Positions 50,546 through 60,303 of a DNA stretch of 64,000 nucleotides are shown one piece after another. Source of the DNA: Adlercreutzia mucosicola DSM 19490 (GTDB taxonomy: Bacteria; Actinomycetota; Coriobacteriia; Coriobacteriales; Eggerthellaceae); contig NZ_AUGK01000003.1 in assembly GCF_000422625.1 (NCBI RefSeq), positions 258,813 to 322,812 on the forward strand, read 5' to 3'. The translations under genes and the position numbers were made by a program. The notes beneath the pieces were generated by a model. It saw nothing but the letters and a program-made list of their open reading frames with translations. It did not search any database and had not been told where the DNA came from. Position 1 is the stretch's first letter, and each line of letters starts with the position of its first letter.

Positions 50546-50956
50546 ATGTTTGGACAGAATGAGAATCGTGAAGAGGAAATCGCCGTGTTGGTCGAGGAGA
50601 CCGTAGAGACCGCCCCCGAGGAGGATACGGTTCCAACGGAAATCGTGTTCACTGACAACGGCGTGTCCTATGTGCTTGGATTTGATCGCGCTTCAGCCAT
50701 GAAGGCAGAGAAGATGTTCGACCTGTCGCTTAGCGAAGCTATGAGCGGCAAGGCTTCGGCCATCCAGTCCCTCTTCTTCGCCGCGTTCATCAAGAACCAC
50801 CCTCACATCAAGCCTCGCACCATGCAGCAGCTTTGGAACAAGCTCGAAGACAAGCAGGGTCTCTACGAGGTGCTTGTCGGCATGTACGGCAATACTGCTG
50901 GGTCTGTTCTTGAGGAGCCGGAACAGGGAAAAGGGATCGGCTGGAAGGCTCGCTAG
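50546..50956 (+). CDS. Tail assembly chaperone, short form (gpG-like)
   Basis: The 136-residue protein lies between tail tube and tape measure genes. It contains EIVFTDNGVSYVLGFDRASA and LFFAAFIKNHPHIKPRTMQQLW. Its 3' end carries the slippery heptamer GGGAAAA (50926-50932) in the frame G-GGA-AAA, 24 bases before the stop, so part of the ribosomes should shift to -1 and make a longer gpGT-like protein. Confidence 0.85.
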   Translation: MFGQNENREEEIAVLVEETVETAPEEDTVPTEIVFTDNGVSYVLGFDRASAMKAEKMFDLSLSEAMSGKASAIQSLFFAAFIKNHPHIKPRTMQQLWNKLEDKQGLYEVLVGMYGNTAGSVLEEPEQGKGIGWKAR

Positions 50957-51369
50957 ACCCAGACGGGCAACCTTCCAGCGGGAATGCCTTCGACAGCTTG
51001 GAAGAGCTGTTTTGGAAGGTTCTGCCGGAGTACCTAGCGATAGGCATGTCGGCAGAGGAGTTCTGGCACGGAGATTTAAGGCTTTGCAAAGCATATCGCG
51101 AAGCCTACTCGATCACGGTGGAGAACAAGTATGTCGCCGAATGGCGAGCTGGCGTGTACATGTTTGAAGCGCTTCTGAGCGCAGCCAATGCGTACCGCGA
51201 GTTCCAGAAGACATCGGAGCATCCTTATCCGGATAAGCCGCTGTTCTCTACCGAGCGCTCCAAGGAAATCGCCAAGGAGCAGGAAGAAAAGGCTCGCATG
51301 GAGCGCAACAAGGCGGTGTTTACTGCCTTCGCTGCGAAGTTCAATGCGAGGTTCGAGCAAGGGGAATAG
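50546..51369 (+). CDS. Tail assembly chaperone, frameshifted long form (gpGT-like)
   Basis: The product of -1 frameshifting at 50926-50932. The T-like extension, open from after the stop at 50911-50913 to 51369, contains LEELFWKVLPEYLAIGMSAEE, then LRLCKAYREAYSITVENK and an Ala/Lys-rich end. The extension has no ribosome site of its own (its first start-like codon is TTG 50998). The product would be about 273 residues. G and GT proteins bind the tape measure protein and set up tail-tube polymerisation. Confidence 0.78.
50926..50932 (+). promoter_or_regulatory. Programmed -1 ribosomal frameshift site GGGAAAA
   Basis: Zero-frame codons are CAG GGA AAA GGG; slipping back one base gives GGG AAA AGG, then RDRLEGSLDPDGQ in the open downstream frame. 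This matches the X-XXY-YYZ rule and closely resembles the lambda G-T site. Confidence 0.85.
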
Positions 51370-51420
51370 CTCGACACAGGAGAGGTTCCGCTTTCCACGA
51401 GAATGCGAAGGAGAGCGGAA

Positions 51421-54400
51421 ATGCCAACAGACGGCACCATAGATAAACTAGCCATTGAGGTCAGCAGCAATGCTGGTGGTGCCGCTAAGGGTCTTTCCGA
51501 TCTCGTTGGTATTCTTGAACGGCTAGAGAAAAGCACCGGTTCAGGATATGCGCGTCTTCGCGAAGCGTCCGGTGCTGTAAACGATCTCAAGAACAGCGCG
51601 GCCAACCTGAATCTGTCAAAACTAGCAGAGGTCGGCAAAATCAAGGTAGCGTCCAATCTAGGCGCGAACTTGTCGTCACTCGCCGATGGCATCGCGGCAA
51701 TTCCGGCAGACGCCAACGCCAGACTGAGCGCCTTCGATTCCTTGAAGGGCATTGGCGAGGTCACTGTCAGCAGAACGCTCGGCAACAGCCTTCTTCTGCT
51801 GGCGAACGCCGCCAAGGAGATTCCGATGGATGCAGGCGAGAAGGTTCGCCCGCTCGCTTCCCTGAACGCCCTGAGTGGTCTGACTATCAGCAGGTCTGCT
51901 GCAACCAATCTCGGTTTGCTAGGAGATTCCATCACTCGTTTCCCCGTTGATGGGGCATCGAAGTTCCAAGGACTCGCGTCTGTTCTGCTGCCGCTCAAGG
52001 GGTTGAACGGAATGAACATCAAGACGGCGCTCAAGCAGCTTGAGCAGCTGCCAGATGTTCTTGCCCTGTATAAGAACTTGGATGTAACGGGCTTCGTCCG
52101 ACAGATGGAAATGCTGAATACCCAGCTGAAACCACTGGCGGCGAACATCTACCGTCTCGGTACAGCTTTCAAGAGTTTACCCACTTCGATGCGAACCGCA
52201 GGCGCGGCTGCTCGAAGCCTTGCGGCTTCCAACAAGTATCTGAACGACAGCAATGTGCAGGTGTCGCGATCCACGCTGAACGTGATCGGCAAGTTCACCA
52301 TGCTCGTCGCCGCAGGGCGCAAGGTCATCAACGTCTTGGCGAGCTGCATAAACGAGTCGAACAGCTACATCGAGAACATGAACCTGTTTCAGGCGTCCAT
52401 GGGCGCTGGCACTCAGGCTGCTACCGAGTTCGGCATGAAGTGTCAAGAACTGCTCGGCATCGACTTCGGCGAGTGGGCGCGTAACCAAGGCGTGTTCCAA
52501 ACGCTCATTACGGGCATGGGTATGACAGCCGACAAGGCGTCCGTTATGAGCCAGCAGCTAACCCAGCTCGGCTACGACATCGCTTCCTTCTACAACATGA
52601 GTACGGAAGACGCCATGCTCAAGATTCAGTCGGGCATCGCTGGCGAGCTTGAGCCGCTGCGCCGTATCGGTTGGGACTTGTCCAACGCCCGCATGAACCT
52701 TGAGCTGACAAAGATGGGTATTGACGCGAACGCCGAGTCGATGACGCAGGCGGAAAAGGTGGCGCTTCGCTACTACCTCATCATGAATCAGGTGACCATC
52801 GTGCATGGGGACATGGCTCGTACTATCGCAAGTCCCGCGAACCAGCTGCGAGTCCTCAAGGCTCAGGTCACGCTTGCGGCTCGCGCAATAGGCAATCTGC
52901 TCATTCCGGCGTTGAATATGATCCTTCCCGTCGCTATCGCCGTCGTTAAGGCAATCCGCCTGCTCGCTCAGACAATCGCGAACTTCTTCGGCATCGACGC
53001 CACGTTTGAGGTCGATTACAGCTCTCTGGACACGTCGGGTATCGCCACTACTGGCGACGACGCCAACGACGCGGCAGATGCCCTCGACAAGGCTTCAAAG
53101 GCCGCTAAGGAATACAAGAACACCGTCATGGGCTTCGACGAGTTGAACAAGCTCAACGCCCCTCCGGAGGATTCTAGCGGAAGCGGCAAGGATAAGGGCA
53201 ACGGCGGCGGAATCGGTCTCGACCTTCCGCTCGACACCTACGATTTCCTCGCAGGTCTCACCGACACCATCGGTCAGAAGACCGACGCTCTTGCGCAGAA
53301 GCTCGCCACGGCCTTCCAGAAGATCATTCCCTATGTCACGGCCATTGGTGCTGGCATCGCGGCATGGAAGATCGCGAGCGCCCTCAACGACCTTCTCGGA
53401 TTGGAGCTTGGTTGGAAGCGGCTCTTGGGAATCGCTATGTCCGCTGCTGGCGCTGTTCTGCTCGTATGGGGATGGTGCGACGCATTGGTGAACGGGCTTA
53501 ATTGGGACAACCTGCTGATGATGCTCTCCGGTGCGGTGCTGCTAGTAGGAGGTCTTGGACTTGCGTTCGGCTCAACCGGCACAGCTATAGGACTTATAAT
53601 CAGCGGTCTGGCATTGCTGTCTGCCGGGATCATCGACGCCGTGAACAACGGGTTGAACTTCACGAACGTGGCCGCGATCCTCGTGGGTCTCGTGGCGACG
53701 GTCGGTGGTCTTTATCTCGCGTTCACCAACCTCGGCAACATGCTGAAAATCGCATACGTGGCCGTGGCCGGTCACGCGGTGACCCTCGGGGTGCTGGCAG
53801 CTGCCATAGGTTTGGTCGTAGGAGGTCTGGCGCTAATCGCAGTGGGTCTCTACGACGCCTTCAACAACGGCATCACGGTAGAGAATATCGCTCTCATCTG
53901 TGCAGGCATCTTGGCAATCGGAGCCGGTCTGGCGCTCATTTTCGGATGGCCTGCACTGGCTGTGGCGGCAGTTGTCGCGGCCGTAACGGCGATCGTTGCC
54001 CTTGTCGTTGCGAATTGGGAAGCCATTTCTCAGTTCTTCGCCGACCTGTGGCAAGGAATATGCGATTTCTTCGCGCCGGTGGGAGAGTGGTTCCAGAATT
54101 GCTGGAACACCATCTGCGGGTTCTTCCAAGGCGCTTGGGACACTATCGTGGGCATCTGGAACGGTGCCGCACAATGGTTCCAAGACACCGTGATCCAGCC
54201 CTTCATTGATTTCTGGTCGCCTATCGTCGCGTGGTTCGCCGAGCTTTTCGGGAGCATCTGGCAAACGGTGTCCGACGTTTTCTATGACATCGGAGTCATC
54301 GCGCAGGGCTGCTGGACAACGATACAGCTCATTTGGGGCGTCGTATCGAGTTGGTTCGACCAGAACATCATCAAGCCAATCAGCGGCTTCTTCTCGACTC

Positions 54401-55170
54401 TCTGGAACGCTCTGTCACTGGGTGCGAAGATTTGCTGGTCTGGCATCGTCGGCGTATGGAACGCAGTGTCGAGCTGGTTCTACAACAACGTAATCAAACC
54501 CGTGTCCGATTGGTTCTCCGGCGCTTGGGACGCCATCAAGAACGGCGCTCAGGCGGCTTGGAATGGCATCGTGACGATTTTCAGCGCGGTCGGGAACTTC
54601 TTCTACAGCATCTTCTCGAATGCTTGGAGCCGCGTCACCACCATTTTCGGTGCCGTTGGCACCATGTTCGGCGACCTCGGCAGCGGAATCCTGAACGGTC
54701 TCAAGTCGATCATCAACAACCTCATCAGCGGTGTGAACTACGTGATCTCGATCCCGTTCAGCGGACTCAACTCGGCGATTAACTTCATCAAGGGCTTCAA
54801 CATCGCGGGCGTCTACCCGTTCAGCGGATTGCGCAACATCAGCGCACCTCAGATTCCCTATCTCGCCACAGGCGGTCAAGTGATGAGCGGACAGCTCTTC
54901 GTAGCCCGTGAGAACGGCATGCCCGAGCTGGTCGGCCAGATGGGCGGTCAGGCGACCGTCGCGAACAACGAGCAGATCGTGGACGGCATCAAGCAGGGCG
55001 TTATCGAAGCGATGCTCTCTGTCATGACACTCTCCGATTCAGGCCGCTCCGAAGGCGAGCGCCCCGTGGAGGTCGTCTTGAGAGTCGGCAACGACGAGCT
55101 TGCCCGCGCCACCTACAAGGGATTCAAAGACCTTGAGCGTCGCGGCGAGCTTGGGATGTCGTTTGGTTAG
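51421..55170 (+). CDS. Tape measure protein
   Basis: The 1249-residue protein is the longest in the phage. Its N-terminal 220 residues show about three degenerate repeats of roughly 45 residues (GIAAIPADANARL, AAKEIPMDAGEKV, SITRFPVDGASKF mark each). A central region has SQQLTQLGYDIASFY and IIPALNMILPVAIAVVK-like hydrophobic helices, followed by several membrane-like helices. Then come about six W-rich repeats (WNGAAQWFQD, WGVVSSWFDQN, WNAVSSWFYNN, WFSGAWDAIKN). It sets tail length and enters the host membrane. The ATG at 51421 follows AAGGAGAG. Confidence 0.93.
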   Translation: MPTDGTIDKLAIEVSSNAGGAAKGLSDLVGILERLEKSTGSGYARLREASGAVNDLKNSAANLNLSKLAEVGKIKVASNLGANLSSLADGIAAIPADANARLSAFDSLKGIGEVTVSRTLGNSLLLLANAAKEIPMDAGEKVRPLASLNALSGLTISRSAATNLGLLGDSITRFPVDGASKFQGLASVLLPLKGLNGMNIKTALKQLEQLPDVLALYKNLDVTGFVRQMEMLNTQLKPLAANIYRLGTAFKSLPTSMRTAGAAARSLAASNKYLNDSNVQVSRSTLNVIGKFTMLVAAGRKVINVLASCINESNSYIENMNLFQASMGAGTQAATEFGMKCQELLGIDFGEWARNQGVFQTLITGMGMTADKASVMSQQLTQLGYDIASFYNMSTEDAMLKIQSGIAGELEPLRRIGWDLSNARMNLELTKMGIDANAESMTQAEKVALRYYLIMNQVTIVHGDMARTIASPANQLRVLKAQVTLAARAIGNLLIPALNMILPVAIAVVKAIRLLAQTIANFFGIDATFEVDYSSLDTSGIATTGDDANDAADALDKASKAAKEYKNTVMGFDELNKLNAPPEDSSGSGKDKGNGGGIGLDLPLDTYDFLAGLTDTIGQKTDALAQKLATAFQKIIPYVTAIGAGIAAWKIASALNDLLGLELGWKRLLGIAMSAAGAVLLVWGWCDALVNGLNWDNLLMMLSGAVLLVGGLGLAFGSTGTAIGLIISGLALLSAGIIDAVNNGLNFTNVAAILVGLVATVGGLYLAFTNLGNMLKIAYVAVAGHAVTLGVLAAAIGLVVGGLALIAVGLYDAFNNGITVENIALICAGILAIGAGLALIFGWPALAVAAVVAAVTAIVALVVANWEAISQFFADLWQGICDFFAPVGEWFQNCWNTICGFFQGAWDTIVGIWNGAAQWFQDTVIQPFIDFWSPIVAWFAELFGSIWQTVSDVFYDIGVIAQGCWTTIQLIWGVVSSWFDQNIIKPISGFFSTLWNALSLGAKICWSGIVGVWNAVSSWFYNNVIKPVSDWFSGAWDAIKNGAQAAWNGIVTIFSAVGNFFYSIFSNAWSRVTTIFGAVGTMFGDLGSGILNGLKSIINNLISGVNYVISIPFSGLNSAINFIKGFNIAGVYPFSGLRNISAPQIPYLATGGQVMSGQLFVARENGMPELVGQMGGQATVANNEQIVDGIKQGVIEAMLSVMTLSDSGRSEGERPVEVVLRVGNDELARATYKGFKDLERRGELGMSFG

Positions 55171-55181
55171 AGGTGATTGAA

Positions 55182-55565
55182 ATGGCGATGATCTATATTG
55201 GCGAAAGCCCCAACAACCTGCGACCCATCACCCCAGACCCCTCCGCGATGCAGTGGGGCTTGCAGGACATTTCCGCATCCGACGCAGGCCGCGTCCAGAA
55301 CGGCGGGAACACTATGTACAAGATGCGCACTAGCCAGAAGCGCAAGCTGGTTCTCACGTGGACTATGCCGACGAAGGCTCAGGCCGCTGCGATCTTGCAG
55401 GCCGTCAACCCTGAGTACTTCTACGTGAAGTACGAGGACGCCATGACCGGCACTTGGCGCACCATGGAAGCCTACGTCGGCGACAGAACCGCCCCCTACA
55501 AGTGGTTTAACGTGAACGGCGGCACCCGTTTCGCGACGCTCTCGTTCGACATCATCGAGAGGTAG
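55182..55565 (+). CDS. Distal tail-associated protein
   Basis: The 127-residue protein follows the tape measure gene and contains MAMIYIGESPNNLRPITPDP, MYKMRTSQKRKLVLTWTMPT and FATLSFDIIER, typical of small distal-tail proteins (DUF6711-like). The ATG at 55182 follows AGAGGTGA; a GTG at 55173 lies within that site. Confidence 0.78.
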   Translation: MAMIYIGESPNNLRPITPDPSAMQWGLQDISASDAGRVQNGGNTMYKMRTSQKRKLVLTWTMPTKAQAAAILQAVNPEYFYVKYEDAMTGTWRTMEAYVGDRTAPYKWFNVNGGTRFATLSFDIIER

Positions 55566-55571
55566 GCGGAC

Positions 55572-58500
55572 ATGCTAACTGCGAGTATGGAGTTCAGGCA
55601 GAAGGTCGCCAACAACAGCAAGCTACTTCTCAAGGCGACGATGACATTCGCCAACGGCGAGGTGAGGAGCCTAGAGGGCGATGATTTCATGGATGCGACG
55701 GCTTCGTTCACAGAAGCAACGTCGTCCTCGTCGGCCTTCGACATAGGCGCTGCCGTCATCGGAAAGTTCTCCTGCACCCTCAACAACTGGGATCGTCGCT
55801 TCGACGGCTATGACTTCACCGGCGCAAAGATCGAGCCTTACGTAGGCATCGAGCTTGCCAATGGCGGCGAGGAATGGGTGAAGAAGGGCGTCTACCGTGT
55901 GGAGCAACCCGACACCTACGGAAGCACCATCGGTCTTGATTGCTACGACAACCTATCTCTCCTTGAGAAGGACTACGCTTATGTTCAGACGAGTTATCCG
56001 GCCACGTTGCGCACGATAGTCGAGGACATCTGCCAATTCGCAGGGCTGACCTTGTTCAAGTCGGATTTTCAGAACTGGGACTTCATTGTGCAGATGCGCC
56101 CTGACGACGATGAGACATGCCTGTCTATCCTTTCCTACGCGGCTCAGGTGGCCGGATGCTGGGTCAAGACCGACACCCATGGCCGCATCGTCATGAACTG
56201 GTACGACCGCGACGCCCTGCTGGCGCTGCGAGAGGTGAACCTCGACGGCGGCACCTTCGATGTCACCGGTGAGGACGGCCTTTACGGCGACGGCGACGAA
56301 GCCGACGGCGGCAACTTCATCAACTACGCGGCAGCTTGGTCTGTTGACGGCGGCGATTTCGTCACGTACTCGGGCTTGAGCGAGGTGGGTACCATCGACG
56401 CCCTCTCATCGCTTTCAATGTGTACCGACGAGGTTACTGTCACGGGCATCAAGGTGGAGGTCGAGGGCGAGGACGACGAGTTCGACGAAGCGCTATGGGG
56501 CGTGGAGGGCTACGTCCTCAAGGTCTTGGACAACCCGCTCATCGCCATCGGGCAGGCAGCGGAGGTGGCCGAGCGCATCGGTCGCGGTGCCCTGCATATG
56601 ATCTTCCGCCCCTACGAAGCGTCCGTGGTGGGAAACCCGCTCTCAGAAGCAGGAGACCCCGTTGCGATCATCGACCGCAACGGCACCCGCTTCGCGTCCT
56701 TCATTACGAACCAGACATACAAGATCGGTAACTACCAGTCGATCGCCTGCAACGCCGAGACGCCCGCCCGCAACAGCTCCACGTCCTACAGCGCTACCAC
56801 GAAGGCTTACCTCAAGGCTCACAAGGAGATCGAACGCGAGAAGACCAAGCGCGAGCTTGCCATCGAGGAGCTTGCTACCAGACTGGCCGAATCGGGCGGT
56901 ATGTTCGTGACCGAGGACGTGCAGTCCGACGGCTCTACGATCTACTACATGCACGACAAGCCGACGCTTGAAGAGTCCTCGATCGTATGGAAACTCACTG
57001 CGGAAGCGCTCGCCATGTCCACCGATGGCGGCGAGACCTACCCCTACGGGCTTACTGTTGACGGCGACAGCATCCTCAACCGAATCTACGCTATCGGCAT
57101 CGACGCATCCTATATCATCACGGGCGCTCTCGTCGTGAAGCAGCCCGACACAGCCAAGACGATGTTCAAGGCAGACCTGAATACAGGTGAGGTTGTCATA
57201 GCCGCCGACAGCGTTACAGTAGGCTCTGGGACGCTCACAGCGGCTCTCAACGGCTACACGCGAGACATGGCAGTCCTTGAGCAGACCGTGAACGGGTTGA
57301 AGTCAACAGTCTCCTCGCTCTCGGCAAGCTATGGCACCTGCGCCACTGCCGCGAGCGTGGCGAACAAGGTCGTTGTGTGCGAGGACTTCGAGCTTATCGA
57401 AGGAGCGGCCATAAGCGTCAAGTTCGCGAATGCCAACACAGTCAGCAATCCGAAGCTGAATGTGAACGGCACAGGTAGCATACCGATTTTCGTGGACGGT
57501 GCAGCCATGACGAGTTCGCAGTGGTGGAAGGCCGGTGACATCAAGACCTTCATCTACGCGGACAACGCTTGGAACGTCGATGAGGACACGTCCAGCGGTC
57601 TCATCGTAGACCTCACCGACCGTGTGAACGTGCTTGAGCAGACAGCCGACGGACTCACTTCCACAGTTAGTGCCATGAAGGTGGCCTACGGCACCTGCGC
57701 CACTGCCGCAGCCACGGCGACCAAGGTCGTAACGGCTCCGGGTTTCACGCTCTACACGGGTGCTGAGATCACGGTCAAGTTCACCAATAAGAACACCGCC
57801 GCCAACCCGAGACTGAACGTCAACGGCACAGGCGCGGCGCACATCTACGTGAACGACACCTACATGTCCGATGACTACTATTGGGAAGCCAAGGGCGTCA
57901 TGACGTTCCGCTATGACGGTTCGCACTGGGTAGCCATCGACTCGGCAACGCTATCCCTCATAAAGCAGACCGCAGACAGCATCGAGCTGTCCGTGACCGG
58001 ATCGCTTGGAAGCACCGCTTCCATAAAACTGAGCGTCAATGGCGAGACGCAAACCAAGAACATCGACATGTCAAAGGTTCGCAGCGCCTTCGCCAACGAT
58101 AAGTCCGCAATCACCATCAGCAGCGGTACAGTCACCTTCAACTCGAACACGTTCGTCGTGAACAGCACGAACTTCTCTGTCACCAGCACGGGCGTCATCA
58201 CGGCAAAGAGCGGTACCATCGGCAATTTGACGCTGGCTAACGGCGCTCTCAATTACAACGGAAGAAACAGCCACACAGGCAACACAGCTGGTGTGTTGCT
58301 CAATACCTCTGGCATCAGCACCGGCAATGGTGCCCAATGGAATGCCATGAGTAACGCAGCATTCTTTGGAGGTTATTCGAGCGGAACAGAAACCGGTTAT
58401 CTGAGCTTCAACACCAGATACACCCCGACGAATACTCCGGGAACAAGAATTGCCGGTAAAGGCTGCGTTGCGATTCTCACCCCTTATCTCGGAGTGGGGG

Positions 58501-58715
58501 CGTACTACAGCCGAGGGCAGGGATCAACCATGTCGATAGGCATTACTGCGACCAAGACCTTCATGACTTCGCTGGAATATAAGAACTTCTCATTCACATG
58601 CGTGACGAGCATATCGAACGGGAAGTATTACTCAACAACATTCACGATTCCCTATGTCAGCAGGTACTACACCCAGAACATCCACTTTACCAAGGGAATC
58701 ATGGACACAAGTTAG
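55572..58715 (+). CDS. Tail tip/baseplate protein (Tal-like) with duplicated domain
   Basis: The 1047-residue protein has an N-terminal baseplate-hub part of about 400 residues (DGYDFTGAKIEPYVGI, LEKDYAYVQTSYPATLRTIV, GYVLKVLDNPLI) like gp18/Tal. A short coiled coil follows (KEIEREKTKRELAIEELATR), then two copies of a domain of about 100 residues marked by YGTCATAAS and YGTCATAAA, each with PxLNVNGTG. The end is a Gly/Ser/Thr-rich receptor-binding region. It forms the tail tip and contacts the host surface. Confidence 0.85.
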   Translation: MLTASMEFRQKVANNSKLLLKATMTFANGEVRSLEGDDFMDATASFTEATSSSSAFDIGAAVIGKFSCTLNNWDRRFDGYDFTGAKIEPYVGIELANGGEEWVKKGVYRVEQPDTYGSTIGLDCYDNLSLLEKDYAYVQTSYPATLRTIVEDICQFAGLTLFKSDFQNWDFIVQMRPDDDETCLSILSYAAQVAGCWVKTDTHGRIVMNWYDRDALLALREVNLDGGTFDVTGEDGLYGDGDEADGGNFINYAAAWSVDGGDFVTYSGLSEVGTIDALSSLSMCTDEVTVTGIKVEVEGEDDEFDEALWGVEGYVLKVLDNPLIAIGQAAEVAERIGRGALHMIFRPYEASVVGNPLSEAGDPVAIIDRNGTRFASFITNQTYKIGNYQSIACNAETPARNSSTSYSATTKAYLKAHKEIEREKTKRELAIEELATRLAESGGMFVTEDVQSDGSTIYYMHDKPTLEESSIVWKLTAEALAMSTDGGETYPYGLTVDGDSILNRIYAIGIDASYIITGALVVKQPDTAKTMFKADLNTGEVVIAADSVTVGSGTLTAALNGYTRDMAVLEQTVNGLKSTVSSLSASYGTCATAASVANKVVVCEDFELIEGAAISVKFANANTVSNPKLNVNGTGSIPIFVDGAAMTSSQWWKAGDIKTFIYADNAWNVDEDTSSGLIVDLTDRVNVLEQTADGLTSTVSAMKVAYGTCATAAATATKVVTAPGFTLYTGAEITVKFTNKNTAANPRLNVNGTGAAHIYVNDTYMSDDYYWEAKGVMTFRYDGSHWVAIDSATLSLIKQTADSIELSVTGSLGSTASIKLSVNGETQTKNIDMSKVRSAFANDKSAITISSGTVTFNSNTFVVNSTNFSVTSTGVITAKSGTIGNLTLANGALNYNGRNSHTGNTAGVLLNTSGISTGNGAQWNAMSNAAFFGGYSSGTETGYLSFNTRYTPTNTPGTRIAGKGCVAILTPYLGVGAYYSRGQGSTMSIGITATKTFMTSLEYKNFSFTCVTSISNGKYYSTTFTIPYVSRYYTQNIHFTKGIMDTS

Positions 58716-58723
58716 GAGAGAGA

Positions 58724-58942
58724 ATGGACGAGTTGTATCTAGTGAAGAAGGGCAACGCTTCGTTTTACGCGCCAGCGAGCCAAATTGAAATGTGGGAACA
58801 GGCTGGTTTTGAAATCTATCAGCTCACGTTGACGCCGATGAACGAAGCCGCCGTAAATGCCGTAGAAGAGGGTGTTGACAGCGAGAGCGGACAGAATCAA
58901 GTGGAAGCCGTAGTCGGCGAAGAACAGGAGAACACGCTATGA
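58724..58942 (+). CDS. Small tail-module protein (72 aa)
   Basis: The ATG follows TAGGAGAGAGA. The product contains YLVKKGNASFYAPASQIEMW and an acidic C-terminus. No family is recognised. It overlaps the next gene by 4 bases. Confidence 0.7.
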   Translation: MDELYLVKKGNASFYAPASQIEMWEQAGFEIYQLTLTPMNEAAVNAVEEGVDSESGQNQVEAVVGEEQENTL

Positions 58943-59313
58943 CATCTTATAAGAACATCGAAATGGAGCTGATGATTAAATCGCTCGAACCGCTTCTGGA
59001 TCACACGGACATCGTAGGCTATGCAGCCGCTCGCAACACCAGAATCCTAACGAACGAGATTCAGGAATATATCACTCGCCGTGAGGAGCTTGTTGCCAAA
59101 TACGGCGAAGAGGTGCTTGACGACGAGGGCAATCCTACGGGGCAGATTGAGTTGCGTTTCGACAGCCCCAAGTTCAAGGACTACTCGGACGAGATCATCG
59201 AATGGGCTGAGATAGAGCATGAGCCGCCCATCTACAAGATTCCAACGGAGAAGTGCATCGGAATCCTCAGCGGCAGGCAAATGCTCGAAATTGAATGGAT
59301 GCTGGAAGACTAA
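58939..59313 (+). CDS. Tail-module protein (124 aa)
   Basis: A helical acidic protein: IEMELMIKSLEPLLDHTDIV, LTNEIQEYITRREELVAKYG and a C-terminal RQMLEIEWMLED. Located between the tail tip and lysis genes; no family recognised. Confidence 0.72.
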   Translation: MTSYKNIEMELMIKSLEPLLDHTDIVGYAAARNTRILTNEIQEYITRREELVAKYGEEVLDDEGNPTGQIELRFDSPKFKDYSDEIIEWAEIEHEPPIYKIPTEKCIGILSGRQMLEIEWMLED

Positions 59314-59325
59314 GGAGAGAGAGCA

Positions 59326-59586
59326 ATGGACGAGACGCAGGAAATCACATCGCAGATTATCGGCAACACCGACGTGCTTAGCCAGATGCACATGGACGTT
59401 ACAAGGGCGTTTGCGGCCTTCCTCCTGTCCGTGGGCAACGTAGAGGGAGCCACGTCCGATGAGAAACTGGAAAACTTGCTGGCAGGTCTTGAGCAGGCGA
59501 GCGCCGGTGCCAAAGACCTTCTTGAGGGCTTCGTAGAGCTTTACGACGATACTGCTGAGCTTAAGGCTCAGTTGGTTTCGGAATGA
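59326..59586 (+). CDS. Small tail-module protein (86 aa)
   Basis: The ATG follows AAGGAGAGAG. The helical product contains MDVTRAFAAFLLSVGNVEGAT and LLAGLEQASAGAKDLLEGFV. No family is recognised. Confidence 0.72.
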   Translation: MDETQEITSQIIGNTDVLSQMHMDVTRAFAAFLLSVGNVEGATSDEKLENLLAGLEQASAGAKDLLEGFVELYDDTAELKAQLVSE

Positions 59587-59620
59587 CCGCAGACCCGACG
59601 ACGAGAGGAGGTGAGCAAAA

Positions 59621-59950
59621 ATGCCTACTGAGATCGTTACCGCCGTGTCGGTCACCGTTGCGGTCATGAGCGCCCTTCTGGCACTTGCGACTTACATGCG
59701 TGGCGGCAAGCAGGTAGTACAAGGGGATGCTGCCGAGCGAGCCGAGACTAACTTGAAGTTGGAGTTCATCGGGAATGACATCAAGGACATCAAGGCCGAG
59801 AACAGGCGCACCGCAAGCGACATTCAGAAAATGCGAGAGAACCACACCAACGAATTAAGCGAGGTGCGCGACATCGCCCTTCACGCACAAGAGCGAGCGG
59901 AAGCCGCTCACAATCGCATGGACAGGGCTGGTATCGACAAAGCGGACTAA
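59621..59950 (+). CDS. Membrane/coiled-coil lysis-module protein (109 aa)
   Basis: One N-terminal membrane helix (VTAVSVTVAVMSALLALATY) precedes a long coiled coil (NDIKDIKAENRRTASDIQKM, LHAQERAEAAHNRM). This resembles haemolysin XhlA-type or holin-associated phage proteins and lies just before the holin. GAGGAGGTGAGC precedes the ATG. Confidence 0.75.
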   Translation: MPTEIVTAVSVTVAVMSALLALATYMRGGKQVVQGDAAERAETNLKLEFIGNDIKDIKAENRRTASDIQKMRENHTNELSEVRDIALHAQERAEAAHNRMDRAGIDKAD

Positions 59951-60019
59951 GGTGACATTCATTGCGGCGGAGAGGTGACGCTTCCTTTATCAGTGAACAA
60001 GCAAGGAGCGTCGATTGTT

Positions 60020-60301
60020 ATGAATATCAACTGGAAAGTACGCATCAAGAACAAGGCGTTCTGGATCGCCATTATCCCTGCGATTCTTCTTCTCGTCGTA
60101 CAGATCGGCGACATCTTCGGACTGTCGCTCGACTTCTCCATTCTGCAAACGCAGATTCTAGCGGTCGTCGATACCGTGTTCGTCTTGCTGGCGATTCTCG
60201 GCATCGTGGCCGACCCCACCACAGACGACTGGTCTGACTCTAAGCGGGCGCTAGCCTACACCGAGCCTGCCGCGAACATCAAGGAATCCGAGGAGAAATA
60301 G
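60020..60301 (+). CDS. Holin (phi LC3 family)
   Basis: The 93-residue protein starts MNINWKVRIKNKAFWIAIIPA, with two membrane helices (AIIPAILLLVVQIGDIFG; ILAVVDTVFVLLAILGIV), then DPTTDDWSDSKRALAY. This matches the phi-LC3 holin pattern including the Asp-Pro-Thr-Thr-x-Gly/Asp turn. It makes membrane lesions that release the lysin encoded next. AAGGAG lies 11 bases before the ATG. Confidence 0.9.
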   Translation: MNINWKVRIKNKAFWIAIIPAILLLVVQIGDIFGLSLDFSILQTQILAVVDTVFVLLAILGIVADPTTDDWSDSKRALAYTEPAANIKESEEK

Positions 60302-60303
60302 AC

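Noticed and set aside
50998..51369. Separate gene starting at TTG 50998
   Set aside because: There is no ribosome site, and the open frame extends upstream across a perfect -1 slippery heptamer, so it is better explained as the frameshift extension of the tail chaperone.
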